Assembly: GCA_964443245.1 (NCBI GenBank)
Contig: CAYUEG010000003.1
Coordinates: forward strand, 1-64,000
Direction of reading: 5' to 3'
Source: CANJDH01 sp964443245
GTDB taxonomy: Bacteria; Pseudomonadota; Gammaproteobacteria; Burkholderiales; JAEUOS01
Length of the DNA stretch: 64,000 nucleotides
Shown: in pieces, positions 44,288-52,482 of the stretch
Layout of the letters: each line of letters opens with the position of its first letter
Numbering within the stretch: the stretch's first letter is position 1
The notes under the pieces: model-generated
What the model was told of the DNA's origin: nothing
What the model saw: the letters and a program-made list of their open reading frames with translations, nothing else
The model's database searches: none
Made by a program: the position numbers and the translations under genes

Positions 44288-45049
44288 ATGATTGCGATCA
44301 TCGGTGGCAGCGGGCTGACCAATCTCGCCACCCTGCACGTGGTGCGGCGCGAAGTGTTCCGCACCCCATACGGCGAGCCTTCCGGCGCGCTGACCTTCGG
44401 CACCCTGGCCGGCAGCGAAGTGGTGTTCCTCGCGCGTCATGGGTACGGCCACACCATCCCACCCCATGAGGTGAACTACCGTGCCAACCTGTGGGCGTTG
44501 AAGCAGGCGGGCGTACGTGAGGTGATCGCGGTGGCCTCGGTCGGCGGGGTGCGGGCCGATTGCGGCCCGGGCGTGCTGATGGTGCCGGATCAGATCATCG
44601 ATTACACCCATGGCCGGCGGCATACCTATTTTGAGGGCCCGGAGGCGCCGGTCACCCACATCGACTTCACCTGGCCCTACAGTGCCTCCATGCGGGCGCG
44701 GCTGCTGAACGCCGCGCTTGCAGTGCGGGAGCCGGTGCTCGACGGCGGCGTCTACGGTGTCACCCAGGGGCCACGCCTGGAATCGAGGGCGGAAATCATC
44801 CGCCTGGAACGGGATGGCTGTGACCTCGTCGGCATGACCGGCATGCCCGAGGCGGCACTGGCGCGTGAGCTCGCGCTGGAGTACGCTTGTCTGGCGGTGG
44901 TGGTCAATCATGCGGCAGGCAAGGGCGAGAGTGCACAGGCCATTTCGGTCGATCATTTGGGCGTGGTGATGAAGGAATCGATGAGCCGCGTGCAACGCAT
45001 CCTCGAATGCGCCGTCAAGGCGGCAAAGTCGCCGCCGGTGCGCCCATGA
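44288..45049 (+). CDS. mtiP: S-methyl-5'-thioinosine (or thioadenosine) phosphorylase
   Basis: 253 residues of the MTAP/PNP trimeric phosphorylase family. The N-terminal phosphate loop is AIIGGSGL, followed by FLARHGYGHTIPPHEVNYRANLW, YGVTQGPRLES and the specificity region DLVGMTGMPEAALARELAL. The MTGMPEA version is characteristic of MTIP-type enzymes and differs from the MTTVPE of animal MTAP. An AAGGAG site precedes the ATG. Phosphorolysis gives hypoxanthine (for hpt upstream) and methylthioribose-1-phosphate (for mtnA at 49338). The def start overlaps its stop. Symbol by family; adenosine versus inosine preference is not proven. Confidence 0.85.
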   Translation: MIAIIGGSGLTNLATLHVVRREVFRTPYGEPSGALTFGTLAGSEVVFLARHGYGHTIPPHEVNYRANLWALKQAGVREVIAVASVGGVRADCGPGVLMVPDQIIDYTHGRRHTYFEGPEAPVTHIDFTWPYSASMRARLLNAALAVREPVLDGGVYGVTQGPRLESRAEIIRLERDGCDLVGMTGMPEAALARELALEYACLAVVVNHAAGKGESAQAISVDHLGVVMKESMSRVQRILECAVKAAKSPPVRP

Positions 45050-45579
45050 TTCGGCCGATCCTGCGCATGGGGGAGCCCAGTTTGTTCACCCCCTCCACCA
45101 AGGTGGAGCGCTTTGGCACGCCCGAGTTGCGGGCCCTGCTGGACGACCTGGCCGACACCATGAAGGCAGCGAATGGCGCCGGCATCGCGGCCCCGCAGAT
45201 CGGGGTCAACCTCCAGGTGGTCATTTTCGGCTCGGATGAGATCAACCCGCGCTACCCGGATGCGCCGGTGGTGCCGAAGACGGTGCTGATCAACCCGGTG
45301 ATCACGCCTCTGACCGAAGAAACCGAGGAAGGCTGGGAAGGTTGCCTCTCGGTGCCGGGGATGCGCGGCGTGGTGCCGCGGGTGACGCGCATCCGCTACA
45401 CCGGGGTGGATGAGAAAGGCCACCCGATCGAGCGCGAGGCCGAAGGCTTCCATGCGCGGGTGGTACAGCATGAGTGCGACCACTTGTGGGGCGTGCTTTA
45501 TCCGATGCGCATTACCGACATGAGCAAATTTGGTTTTACCAGCGTGCTGTTTCCGGAGCTGGACGACAACGAGGATTGA
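45046..45579 (+). CDS. def: Peptide deformylase
   Basis: 177 residues. All three motifs are present: GAGIAAPQIG (residues 44-53), EGCLSVPG with metal ligand C100, and QHECDHLWG with H142, E143 and H146. It removes the formyl group from nascent proteins. It starts inside the stop of mtiP (ATGA). No fmt gene follows, so this may be a second deformylase outside the usual def-fmt locus. Confidence 0.94.
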   Translation: MIRPILRMGEPSLFTPSTKVERFGTPELRALLDDLADTMKAANGAGIAAPQIGVNLQVVIFGSDEINPRYPDAPVVPKTVLINPVITPLTEETEEGWEGCLSVPGMRGVVPRVTRIRYTGVDEKGHPIEREAEGFHARVVQHECDHLWGVLYPMRITDMSKFGFTSVLFPELDDNED

Positions 45580-45598
45580 CGGCGCGCTCGGTGTGTCG

Positions 45599-46540
45599 TC
45601 AGGCAATCGTGGCTGCCGAGGTGCGTGGGCGGCTTTCCAGAAAAAGTTTTGCGCAAGTTGCGCGCAGCCACTGGTTGCCAGGGTCGTTGTGGTATCGCGC
45701 ATGCCAGTATTGTTTGACAGGCACTTTGGGAATTTCAAAGGGACAGTCGAAGGCGCGGATCCCGCCGATGGCGAGAACGCGTTCACCAATGTGGCGCGGC
45801 AGCGTGGCGATGAGATCGCTGCCGGCAAGAATGCCCGAGATGCCGAGGTATCCGGTCGTCTCAAGCACGACATCGCGCACGATACCCTGTGCCTTGAGGG
45901 CGGATTGCAGGATGTGCAGCCCGATACTCAACGACACGCCGATGTGCTTTTCGGCACGGTACTGCTCCAGTGTCAGGCATTTGTGCAGGCGCGGGTGCTC
46001 AATCCGTGCGAGGCAGATCCAGTCCTGAGCGAACAAGGACTGTTGGTAAAAGCCGGCTTCAATGCCAGAGATCACGCCGACTGCAAGGTCAGCATCGCCA
46101 TTGCGAAGCTTTTCGTTTACGGCAGCATCGACGATTGAAGTGACCAACCGGACCTGCGGCGCCAATTCGCGGATACGCGTCAGCAGGGGTGGCAGCAAGG
46201 TGACATGAAGCGAGTCGGTCATGCAAATTCGAAAGGACCTCTCGGAGTGTGCGTAGTCGAACGTTTTTGGGGTCGGCGCCAGTCTGACGATCGCTTCAAG
46301 GGCAGACCTGACATCGTCAATCAGGTCATCGGCTCGCGGGGTTGGCTGCATCCCCTTGGAGGTCTTGACAAACAGCGGGTCGTGCAATTGCAGACGCAGT
46401 CGGCGCAGCCAGTTGCTGACAGTAGGTTGTGTGGTGCCCATCTGTTCGGCAGTCTTGGACGCGCTCCGTGTCGAGTAAAGCAGGTCGAACAAGCGCAACT
46501 GTCGCGCATCGGGTAGGTCAAGTTCAAGGGCACGTTGCAT
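45599..46540 (-). CDS. LysR-type transcriptional regulator
   Basis: 313 residues. The N-terminal winged helix-turn-helix is LFDLLYSTRSASKTAEQMGTTQPTVSNWLRRLR, followed by the linker helix and a periplasmic-binding-like effector domain (SFRICMTDSLHVTLLPPLL). The ATG at 46540 is preferred, with a GGAAAG site; TTG at 46555 is possible. It is divergent from the PKHD hydroxylase across an AT-rich spacer that contains a 6+6 palindrome, the usual layout for a LysR regulator and its target. Confidence 0.9.
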   Translation of the reverse strand: MQRALELDLPDARQLRLFDLLYSTRSASKTAEQMGTTQPTVSNWLRRLRLQLHDPLFVKTSKGMQPTPRADDLIDDVRSALEAIVRLAPTPKTFDYAHSERSFRICMTDSLHVTLLPPLLTRIRELAPQVRLVTSIVDAAVNEKLRNGDADLAVGVISGIEAGFYQQSLFAQDWICLARIEHPRLHKCLTLEQYRAEKHIGVSLSIGLHILQSALKAQGIVRDVVLETTGYLGISGILAGSDLIATLPRHIGERVLAIGGIRAFDCPFEIPKVPVKQYWHARYHNDPGNQWLRATCAKLFLESRPRTSAATIA

Positions 46541-46560
46541 GGCGCTTTCCGGCAAGGATC

Positions 46561-46574
46561 AATTATCAATAATT
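46561..46574. promoter_or_regulatory. Palindromic operator candidate between LysR and PKHD genes
   Basis: AATTAT-CA-ATAATT is a perfect 6-bp inverted repeat in an AT-rich stretch (46561-46612) that stands out in this GC-rich window. On the minus strand it also contains a -10-like GATAAT (46567-46562). It could be the LysR binding site and autoregulation point. Confidence 0.5.
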
Positions 46575-46733
46575 GAAATAACAAATATTTCACTCATTTT
46601 ATTGTGATTATGACGCGCCCACCGTATGCTCCACTGGCGTGTTGGGTGTGCGATTACAAGCGCGCAGCCGCGTAGCCTAATGGCATGGTTGGCAAACGCG
46701 GTCATAACAAGAAGTCTTTGACTTGGGCGGCAG

Positions 46734-47402
46734 ATGATCACTATTCCGAATGTCCTGACGCCGGCCGAGTTGGCATGGGTACGCAACCTGACCAAGGCCG
46801 GGCGCCATGATCAAGGTCAGGCGAGCGCGCTCGGCCTGGCCCGGGCGGTCAAAGACAATCAGCAGTACGGGTTTGCGCCCGCTGAAGCCCAGGCACTCTC
46901 GGACCTGACGTTATCGGCACTGCGCCGCAATGCGTTGTTCTATCGTTATGCCTTGCCTCTCGATGTGTCGGCGCCCATGATCAACCACTATGGCGCAGGC
47001 CACCGCTACGGCTGGCACTACGACTCGTCCCTCATGCAGAGTGCCCAGGGGCAGGAGATCCGTGCAGATTTGTCGGCCACCCTCTTTGTGTCGGATCCGG
47101 ATGATTACGACGGCGGGGAGTTGTGCATTGACGCCGGCGGCGTCGAAAGCCGGCACAAGCTCGCTGCGGGTGACATGCTCGTCTATCAGGCGGGACAGTT
47201 GCATCAGGTTACGCCGGTCACGCGGGGCGTACGGGAGGCGATCGTGTTCTGGGTTCAAAGTCGCGTGCGCGACCACGAGCGTCGCAGCCTGCTCTTCCAG
47301 ATGGATAGATCTATCGGCGCGCTGGCTGCCAAACAGCCGGATTCGGTGGAGGTTCGCGATCTGCTTGGGGTATTCCAAAACCTGGCGCGGATGTGGGTAT
47401 AG
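46734..47402 (+). CDS. PKHD-type Fe(II)/2-oxoglutarate hydroxylase (PiuC/YbiX family)
   Basis: 222 residues, the family length (about 225). The Fe(II) triad is visible: H and D in GWHYDSSLM and the distal H in AGQLHQVTPVTRG, with the 2-oxoglutarate-binding arginine after it. Family stretches are MINHYGAGHRYGWHYD and LFVSDPDDYDGGELCI. Such proteins are often encoded near TonB-dependent siderophore receptors and respond to iron, but none is next to it here. Divergent from a LysR regulator. Confidence 0.9.
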   Translation: MITIPNVLTPAELAWVRNLTKAGRHDQGQASALGLARAVKDNQQYGFAPAEAQALSDLTLSALRRNALFYRYALPLDVSAPMINHYGAGHRYGWHYDSSLMQSAQGQEIRADLSATLFVSDPDDYDGGELCIDAGGVESRHKLAAGDMLVYQAGQLHQVTPVTRGVREAIVFWVQSRVRDHERRSLLFQMDRSIGALAAKQPDSVEVRDLLGVFQNLARMWV

Positions 47403-47440
47403 TGTCCCGCATCGGGGCAGCGTGGAGCGCGAAATCGGCT

Positions 47441-47475
47441 TACACTTTCTGCCCGATATGTCTTTGCCGAGGAAG
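47441..47475 (+). promoter_or_regulatory. Putative promoter and RBS of the cyclase gene
   Basis: The -10-like TACACT (47441-47446) is followed by a short leader and the site GAGGAAGG (47470-47477) before the GTG at 47481. The -35 region is not recognisable. Confidence 0.45.
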
Positions 47476-47480
47476 GTTTC

Positions 47481-48536
47481 GTGAATCCCACGCGCTGGAA
47501 ACACCGCCCCGAAGGTTCAACCTGGGGTGATTTCGGCCCGGACGACCAGCTCGGCCGCCTCAATCTGCTTACCCCCGAACGGGTGCGCCGGGCCGCCGCA
47601 GAAATTCAGACCGGCCGCAATTTCTGTCTCTCGATACCGCTCGACTACCCGGGCGGCAACAAGATCAACCCGCGCCGCTTTCCGCCGGTTCTCAAACCGA
47701 CGCTGCGCGATGGCAAGCCCATGTTCAGCTTTCCCTTCGAGCGCGCCGAATCGCAGAACACGGACCTGATTTGCGATGACGTCGTGCAGCTGACCTTGCA
47801 GTATTCAACCCAGTGGGACTCCTTTGCCCACGTCGGCGCGTGGTTCGATGCGGATGGTGACGGCGTCGAGGAGAAGGTCTACTACAACGGCTATCGTGGC
47901 GATGTGGAGATTTGCGGGCCGGTGCGTTATGCCTCGATCGCCCAGGGGGGGCTCGACCATGATTGTGGCGACCACGTGGGCGCACGCGAATTGGGGATCG
48001 AGAATTTTGCTGTCAAGGGCATGCAGGGGCGCGGCGTGCTGGTCAACCTGCGCGCGCATTGCGGCGATTCCCGTGTGAAGGTGGGATACGACCAGTGGAT
48101 GCGGATTCTGGAGACTGACAGGGTGACGGTGGAGGAGGGCGACATCCTGCTGCTCTACACCGGCTGGACCGACCTCGTCATGGGCATGAACCGTGACCCG
48201 GACATGGCCGTTCTGGACAATGCCTGTGCCGCCCTGGAAGGGCGCGACGAGAAGCTGTTGCAGTGGATTACTGACAGCGGCATTGCCGCGATTTGTGCTG
48301 ACAACTACGCCGTGGAGCACCTGCCGGCCACGCCGGCACCGGGCCGGCGGCCGGGGCTGCCCCTGCACCAGCATTGCCTGTTCAAGCTCGGCGTACCTCT
48401 GGGTGAAATACTGTGGCTCAAGGACCTGGCCGAATGGCTGCGGGCGCACGGACGCTCGCGCTGCTTTTTCACCGCGCCGCCGCTGCGCCTGCCCGGTGCG
48501 GTGGGTTCGCCAATGACGCCGATTGCCACAGTCTGA
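47481..48536 (+). CDS. Cyclase-family (KynB-like fold) metal-dependent hydrolase
   Basis: 351 residues of the cyclase/arylformamidase-like family. The metal region is QWDSFAHVGAWFDADGDG, a variant of the usual HxGTHxD motif, and other family elements are GRGVLVNLRAH, VEEGDILLLYTGWTD and ADNYAVEHLP. It starts with GTG at 47481 after GAGGAAGG. The length and the WDSFAHV variant place it in the long subgroup often annotated as cyclase of unknown substrate, not in kynurenine formamidase proper. Confidence 0.85.
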   Translation: MNPTRWKHRPEGSTWGDFGPDDQLGRLNLLTPERVRRAAAEIQTGRNFCLSIPLDYPGGNKINPRRFPPVLKPTLRDGKPMFSFPFERAESQNTDLICDDVVQLTLQYSTQWDSFAHVGAWFDADGDGVEEKVYYNGYRGDVEICGPVRYASIAQGGLDHDCGDHVGARELGIENFAVKGMQGRGVLVNLRAHCGDSRVKVGYDQWMRILETDRVTVEEGDILLLYTGWTDLVMGMNRDPDMAVLDNACAALEGRDEKLLQWITDSGIAAICADNYAVEHLPATPAPGRRPGLPLHQHCLFKLGVPLGEILWLKDLAEWLRAHGRSRCFFTAPPLRLPGAVGSPMTPIATV

Positions 48537-48575
48537 GCGCACTGATCCAGGTACAGGGTAGCCAGCGAGCCGGAA

Positions 48576-48596
48576 GCCGCTCCCACCAACGGTTTC
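48576..48596 (-). repeat. REP-like dispersed repeat, copy 4
   Basis: A 21-base perfect match to 18801-18821 (core CCGCTCCCACCAACGGTTT), in the spacer between the convergent cyclase and LprI-like genes and touching the end of the latter. Confidence 0.65.
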
Positions 48597-49329
48597 AGGG
48601 CCGGTCGCGCAGCCAGGCTGGGTGCGGATCTGGTCGCACCACGGCCGGCTTGCGGTAGGTTGCGGCCAGGTTGCCGCCGCATGCGCCGGTGGTTGCGACA
48701 AGCGCCTCATCCATGCCAAAGGTGATGCGAACCTGGCAGTCTTTGGGCGTCCAGGGGCGCCCGATGAACGCGGGCATGAACGCGACGCTGCGACCCTCCA
48801 GTACTAGCGCTGGCCGCTCCTCGGCAATGCTCTCGGCCGTCACCACCAGGTTCGGGGGATCCCCGGGCACGGGGGTCACCCAGACGAAATGAAACGGCAG
48901 ACGGTGATCGCCCTGCAGTAGGAGGGCGTTCCGTGAACCAGGCGCTAGATCCACCTGCAAACCGCGATCTCCCTCGGCTTCATAGCGGCCTTCGAGCGGC
49001 AACAGGGGATGGGTGAGCCAGGCAAGATGGCGGCGGTGGTCCTCTTTCAGGCCTTCGAGCGAACGCTCAAACCACCCGCGCTGCCGTCGCCACGTGATAT
49101 GGCGTTCGCGGACATGCGCGTGCTGTACGGCTGACAGCGTCGGTACCAGTGCGCCGTACGCGTTCCAGACCTGACTGTCGAGCGCAGACAGTTCGGCATC
49201 CGCACAGATCATCCGAGCCAGTTTGGTGCGTGCCTTGGTGCAATCGAAGCTTGCGGCGTAGGTGGCCGCACCGTGCGATGCCAGTGCCATCGCGGCGGCC
49301 AGCGACAGGTACCCGAAGCGCCATTTCAT
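48595..49329 (-). CDS. Secreted LprI-like (lysozyme-inhibitor-type) protein
   Basis: 244 residues with a signal peptide (YLSLAAAMALASHGAATYAAS). The mature N-terminus SFDCTKARTKLARMICADAELSALDSQV-type segment carries two cysteines and matches the LprI/DUF1311 pattern of small periplasmic proteins, some of which inhibit lysozyme. The C-terminal two thirds (PLEGRYEAEGDRGLQV onward) is a beta-rich region I do not recognise. It is convergent with the cyclase gene and downstream of mtnA on the same strand, 8 nt apart. Function uncertain. Confidence 0.65.
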   Translation of the reverse strand: MKWRFGYLSLAAAMALASHGAATYAASFDCTKARTKLARMICADAELSALDSQVWNAYGALVPTLSAVQHAHVRERHITWRRQRGWFERSLEGLKEDHRRHLAWLTHPLLPLEGRYEAEGDRGLQVDLAPGSRNALLLQGDHRLPFHFVWVTPVPGDPPNLVVTAESIAEERPALVLEGRSVAFMPAFIGRPWTPKDCQVRITFGMDEALVATTGACGGNLAATYRKPAVVRPDPHPAWLRDRP

Positions 49330-49337
49330 GCAGACGA

Positions 49338-50387
49338 TCAGGTGCCGGACTGCATCAGCGCGCGCAAGCGGGCCGCATTCGGTTTGGACACCACGCCGCG
49401 CTCGGTAATCAGCGCCGTCACCAGGCGCGCTGGCGTCACATCGAAGGCCGGATTGGCGACGCGCACACCAACCGGCGCCCAGACGCGCCCGGCATGGCCG
49501 ATCACTTCTTCAGGGCCGCGTTCCTCGATCGGGATAGCGCGGCCATGGCGCGTCGCCATGTCGATGGTGGAAATCGGACAAGCCACGTAGAAGGGGATGC
49601 GATGCGCACGTGCCAGCACGGCAAGAGCGTAGGTGCCGATCTTGTTGGCAACATCGCCGTTGGCTGCGACGCGGTCGGTGCCGACCACGATGGCATCGAC
49701 TTCCCCTTTCTGCATGAAGTGCGCAGCCATGTTGTCGGTGATCAGGGTTACCGGCAGCTTGTCCTGCATCAGTTCCCACGCGGTCAGGCGGGCGCCTTGC
49801 AGGAAGGGGCGGGTTTCGTCGACCCAGACGTTGCGAATGTTGCGGCGTGCTGCGCGAATCACCCCGAGCGCAGTACCGATGTCGGCGGTGGCCAGTGCCC
49901 CGGCATTGCAGTGCGTGAGCACCTGTGCGCCGGGTGGTATCAAGGCCGCCCCGTAGCGCCCCATGGCGCGGTTGATGCGGATGTCTTCGGCATGGATCGC
50001 CACCGCCAGCCTGGTCAGTCGCGCCGCCATGGCCACGCCGCTGTCTCCGGCGTGGGCAAGCCAGGTCTGGCGCATGCGCGTCAGTGCCCAGGTCAGATTG
50101 ACCGCGGTCGGGCGGCTGGCCGCCAACACGGCCGCTGCCCGTTCCAGTGCGCGCAGACGTGCCGCAGTGGCCAAACCCTTGGTGCGCGCGGCTTCCAGAG
50201 CGATGCCAAAGGCGGCGGCGCAGCCGATGGCGGGGGCACCGCGCACCACCATGGTCTTGATGGCGCGTGCCGTCTCGGCGGCACTGCGACAGCGAATCAC
50301 GCGGACGGTGCGCGGCAGCACCCGCTGATCGATCAGGTCGAGTGCGGGTTCACCGGGGCGCCAGTCAAGAGTGGGGGGGCGTTTCAT
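49338..50387 (-). CDS. mtnA: S-methyl-5-thioribose-1-phosphate isomerase
   Basis: 349 residues of the MtnA/eIF2B-like family. Motifs are VVRGAPAIGCAAAFG, VLTHCNAGALATADIGTALG with the catalytic cysteine, and IVVGTDRVAANGDVANKIGTY with the catalytic aspartate. It isomerises methylthioribose-1-phosphate to methylthioribulose-1-phosphate. Its ATG overlaps the aldolase stop by 4 bases (ATGA), so the two are co-translated. It has no mtnB/C/D neighbours, which makes the classical methionine salvage route unlikely at this locus. Confidence 0.95.
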   Translation of the reverse strand: MKRPPTLDWRPGEPALDLIDQRVLPRTVRVIRCRSAAETARAIKTMVVRGAPAIGCAAAFGIALEAARTKGLATAARLRALERAAAVLAASRPTAVNLTWALTRMRQTWLAHAGDSGVAMAARLTRLAVAIHAEDIRINRAMGRYGAALIPPGAQVLTHCNAGALATADIGTALGVIRAARRNIRNVWVDETRPFLQGARLTAWELMQDKLPVTLITDNMAAHFMQKGEVDAIVVGTDRVAANGDVANKIGTYALAVLARAHRIPFYVACPISTIDMATRHGRAIPIEERGPEEVIGHAGRVWAPVGVRVANPAFDVTPARLVTALITERGVVSKPNAARLRALMQSGT

Positions 50388-51862
50388 GCATCACCTTTCA
50401 GCAAATCGTAGAGGAGGGACGACCAGTCGCCAGGCGGGGTCATGACGTCGTCGAGACCGCCGAACGCACGGGCGATGGTTTCAGCCACGCTGCCCGTGGC
50501 AGCCGCAGTGGGTGCTTTCGCAACAATGCCCAGATACGCAGGGTGGGGGAACAGCGTGGCGATCACCGGGTTGGCGTCCAGTGCCACCACGGCAGCACCG
50601 GCTGCGAGACAAGCTTCGATTGCCTCGCGATGGCGCAGCCCATGTTCGAACAGTACAACGCGCCCGGAATCGGGGGCTGCGGTGCGGACCCTGGATTCAA
50701 ACCCCGCGTACTCCAGTTCGGCCTTGCGCATGAGTTCAGGACCCACGGTGGCATAGGCACCGAGTTTCTGGGCACGCGCCATCACGCGCGCGTCGTTGTC
50801 GAATACCGTGGCAGCAGCGTCGGCGTAGTGCTTGTTGATGCCCAGTGCCAGCATGCCCAGCGCCGGGTCCAGAATCACCCGAGGTGCAATATCCACCTGG
50901 CCTGCCGCGTGGCCTGACACCTCGAACGAGTCGCGCAGATAGGCTCGATAAGCCTCGGCAAACGAGGTGACATCACGTCCCAGCTGCGGACTGCGCTTGG
51001 TGAGGATGGTGTGGCCGGGCGTCGAGGGGCCCTGCTGCGTGAGCGCTGCGAGGTCATCGCGGCGGCTGAACGCCATCATGAAGCCGTCATCACGCAAGGT
51101 AGCCACCAGCGGGCGCCCGGCGGCTGCAATGGCGCGGCGGCGCAAAGAGCCAATGGTTCTTGCCAACGCCGAACCGGACAGTCTGGCACCCGCGCCTGCA
51201 AGTTCCACTTCCCAGGCTGCCTGCGAGCGCAGGTAAGTCTCCGCTCGGCTGGCCATAGCGACCATGCGCTGGTAGGCCTCTTTTGCCGACTCGCCCCAGG
51301 TGCAGGCACCGTGATGGTCGAGCACCAGCGGGCCACGTGGTGCTGGCTGGCCGCAAGCCGCCAAGGCCGCCTGGGTGGCTTGCGCCAGTTCGAGGCCGGA
51401 ATGGCGGTAGGGCACACGAATCAGGTCAGCACCGAACGCCGCAGCCAGATGCCGGTCGGCATCCGCAGTATTGGCTACCGCAAGAATCGCGGCGGCATGG
51501 GTGTGGTCGACATACTGGCCAGGAATGACCGCATGCATGAGCGTTTCGATCGACGGCTTGGGGGCATCTGCCCTGGCAAGATGGCGCGCCAGCACGACAT
51601 GGGTGTGTTCGCTGCCATCGGCCCGCGCCAGTTCGTCCAGCAGTCCGGCAAGATCAAGCGGGGCGAAATCACGTTCGGTCACGCTGCCCAGATCGGCCCC
51701 CGTCCCCTTGACATACAGGACGCCGTTCTCTTTCAGCGAGGTATTGCCGCCGCCGAACAGCACCAGCTGTGGTTCGCGGCCGGTGAGGCGGGAGGCATAG
51801 GCGCGCAATGCCAGGGCGCTGGTACAGGCCGAGGCCTCGGCATCGTTCCATCGATCAAGCAT
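50384..51862 (-). CDS. Class II aldolase with a degenerate C-terminal SDR remnant
   Basis: 492 residues. The N-terminal class II aldolase/adducin domain has LVLFGGGNTSLK, YVDHTHAAAIL (metal histidines) and LDHHGACTWGE. The arrangement then follows the RhaD-like bifunctional aldolase/short-chain dehydrogenases (usually about 680 residues), including VILDPALGMLALG and a helical linker. Where the dehydrogenase should begin, GRVVLFEHGLRHREAI replaces the GxxxGxG nucleotide loop, AAVVALDANP and AETIARAFGGLDDVM still resemble SDR strands, and the protein ends there. The dehydrogenase is therefore truncated and very probably inactive. Coupled to mtnA, it probably cleaves methylthioribulose-1-phosphate into DHAP and an aldehyde (inference). 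Confidence 0.8.
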   Translation of the reverse strand: MLDRWNDAEASACTSALALRAYASRLTGREPQLVLFGGGNTSLKENGVLYVKGTGADLGSVTERDFAPLDLAGLLDELARADGSEHTHVVLARHLARADAPKPSIETLMHAVIPGQYVDHTHAAAILAVANTADADRHLAAAFGADLIRVPYRHSGLELAQATQAALAACGQPAPRGPLVLDHHGACTWGESAKEAYQRMVAMASRAETYLRSQAAWEVELAGAGARLSGSALARTIGSLRRRAIAAAGRPLVATLRDDGFMMAFSRRDDLAALTQQGPSTPGHTILTKRSPQLGRDVTSFAEAYRAYLRDSFEVSGHAAGQVDIAPRVILDPALGMLALGINKHYADAAATVFDNDARVMARAQKLGAYATVGPELMRKAELEYAGFESRVRTAAPDSGRVVLFEHGLRHREAIEACLAAGAAVVALDANPVIATLFPHPAYLGIVAKAPTAAATGSVAETIARAFGGLDDVMTPPGDWSSLLYDLLKGDA

Positions 51863-51972
51863 GGGGCGGGCAAGTCAGGCTGGAGGGGAGAGGCGGGAAG
51901 CAGGCCGCTTGACAGCAAGGGGTACTGCAGAGCCGATCGAGGTCAACTTCGCGGCGACAGCAGGCGTCGTCC

Positions 51973-51999
51973 TTGAGACCATCTTGACCCGATTATAAT
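51973..51999 (+). promoter_or_regulatory. Promoter of the GNAT operon
   Basis: A perfect -10 TATAAT (51994-51999) with TTGAGA (51973-51978) 15 nt upstream. The GTG start at 52006 is only 6 nt after the -10 box, so the message should be leaderless. Confidence 0.65.
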
Positions 52000-52005
52000 T
52001 TCACT

Positions 52006-52482
52006 GTGCCGCATCCCACCCAACCCCCCGCCGTACGAGTCATCGCGGGGCCGTGGTCTACCCTCCAATCGTGGGCACAACCGATTCGCACCGAGGTATT
52101 CGTCCTGGAACAAGGGATCGCGGCTGAACTGGAGTGGGACCAGTGGGACGAGCTATCGCTGCATGCGGTGGCTCTGGATGATGGCGGCAAGCCCCTGGCA
52201 ACCGGCCGATTGCTTCCCCCGGAGTTCGACCCGGATCGCAGCGTCGGCCACATTGGCCGCATGGCCGTACGTGCGGGCGGGCGCCGGCGGGGCATTGGCG
52301 GTGCCATTCTTTCCCGATTGCTGGAAGCCGCGCCCAGCCTGGGTTTCAGCCAGATCGTGCTGCACGCGCAATCGTACGTGGTGCCCTTCTATGCCCACCA
52401 CGGATTTCTGGTCGAAGGGGATGAGTTCCTTGAAGCGGGCATTCCCCACCGCACCATGCGGCGCACACTGGCCTGCACGTGA
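52006..52482 (+). CDS. GNAT-family N-acetyltransferase
   Basis: 158 residues with a single GNAT domain. Acetyl-CoA-binding motif A is IGRMAVRAGGRRRGIGGAIL (the Q/RxxGxG/A loop), and the end FYAHHGFLVEGDEFLEAGIPHRTM matches the ElaA-like subgroup. Motif EVFVLEQGIAAELEWDQWD is typical of ElaA-type proteins. It starts with GTG at 52006 and overlaps the TauE gene by GTGA. Acceptor unknown. Confidence 0.87.
   Translation: MPHPTQPPAVRVIAGPWSTLQSWAQPIRTEVFVLEQGIAAELEWDQWDELSLHAVALDDGGKPLATGRLLPPEFDPDRSVGHIGRMAVRAGGRRRGIGGAILSRLLEAAPSLGFSQIVLHAQSYVVPFYAHHGFLVEGDEFLEAGIPHRTMRRTLACT

Noticed and set aside
46661..46731. A tRNA-like stretch with GTAGCCTAATGGC and a TGGTTGGC-like segment before the PKHD gene
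   Set aside because: It does not fold into a complete cloverleaf; there is no paired acceptor stem and no TTC-arm with CCA end.
49338..50387. eIF2B-like or ribose-1,5-bisphosphate isomerase for the mtnA gene
   Set aside because: The catalytic Cys and Asp motifs and the full length match MtnA, and the coupled aldolase fits methylthioribose metabolism.
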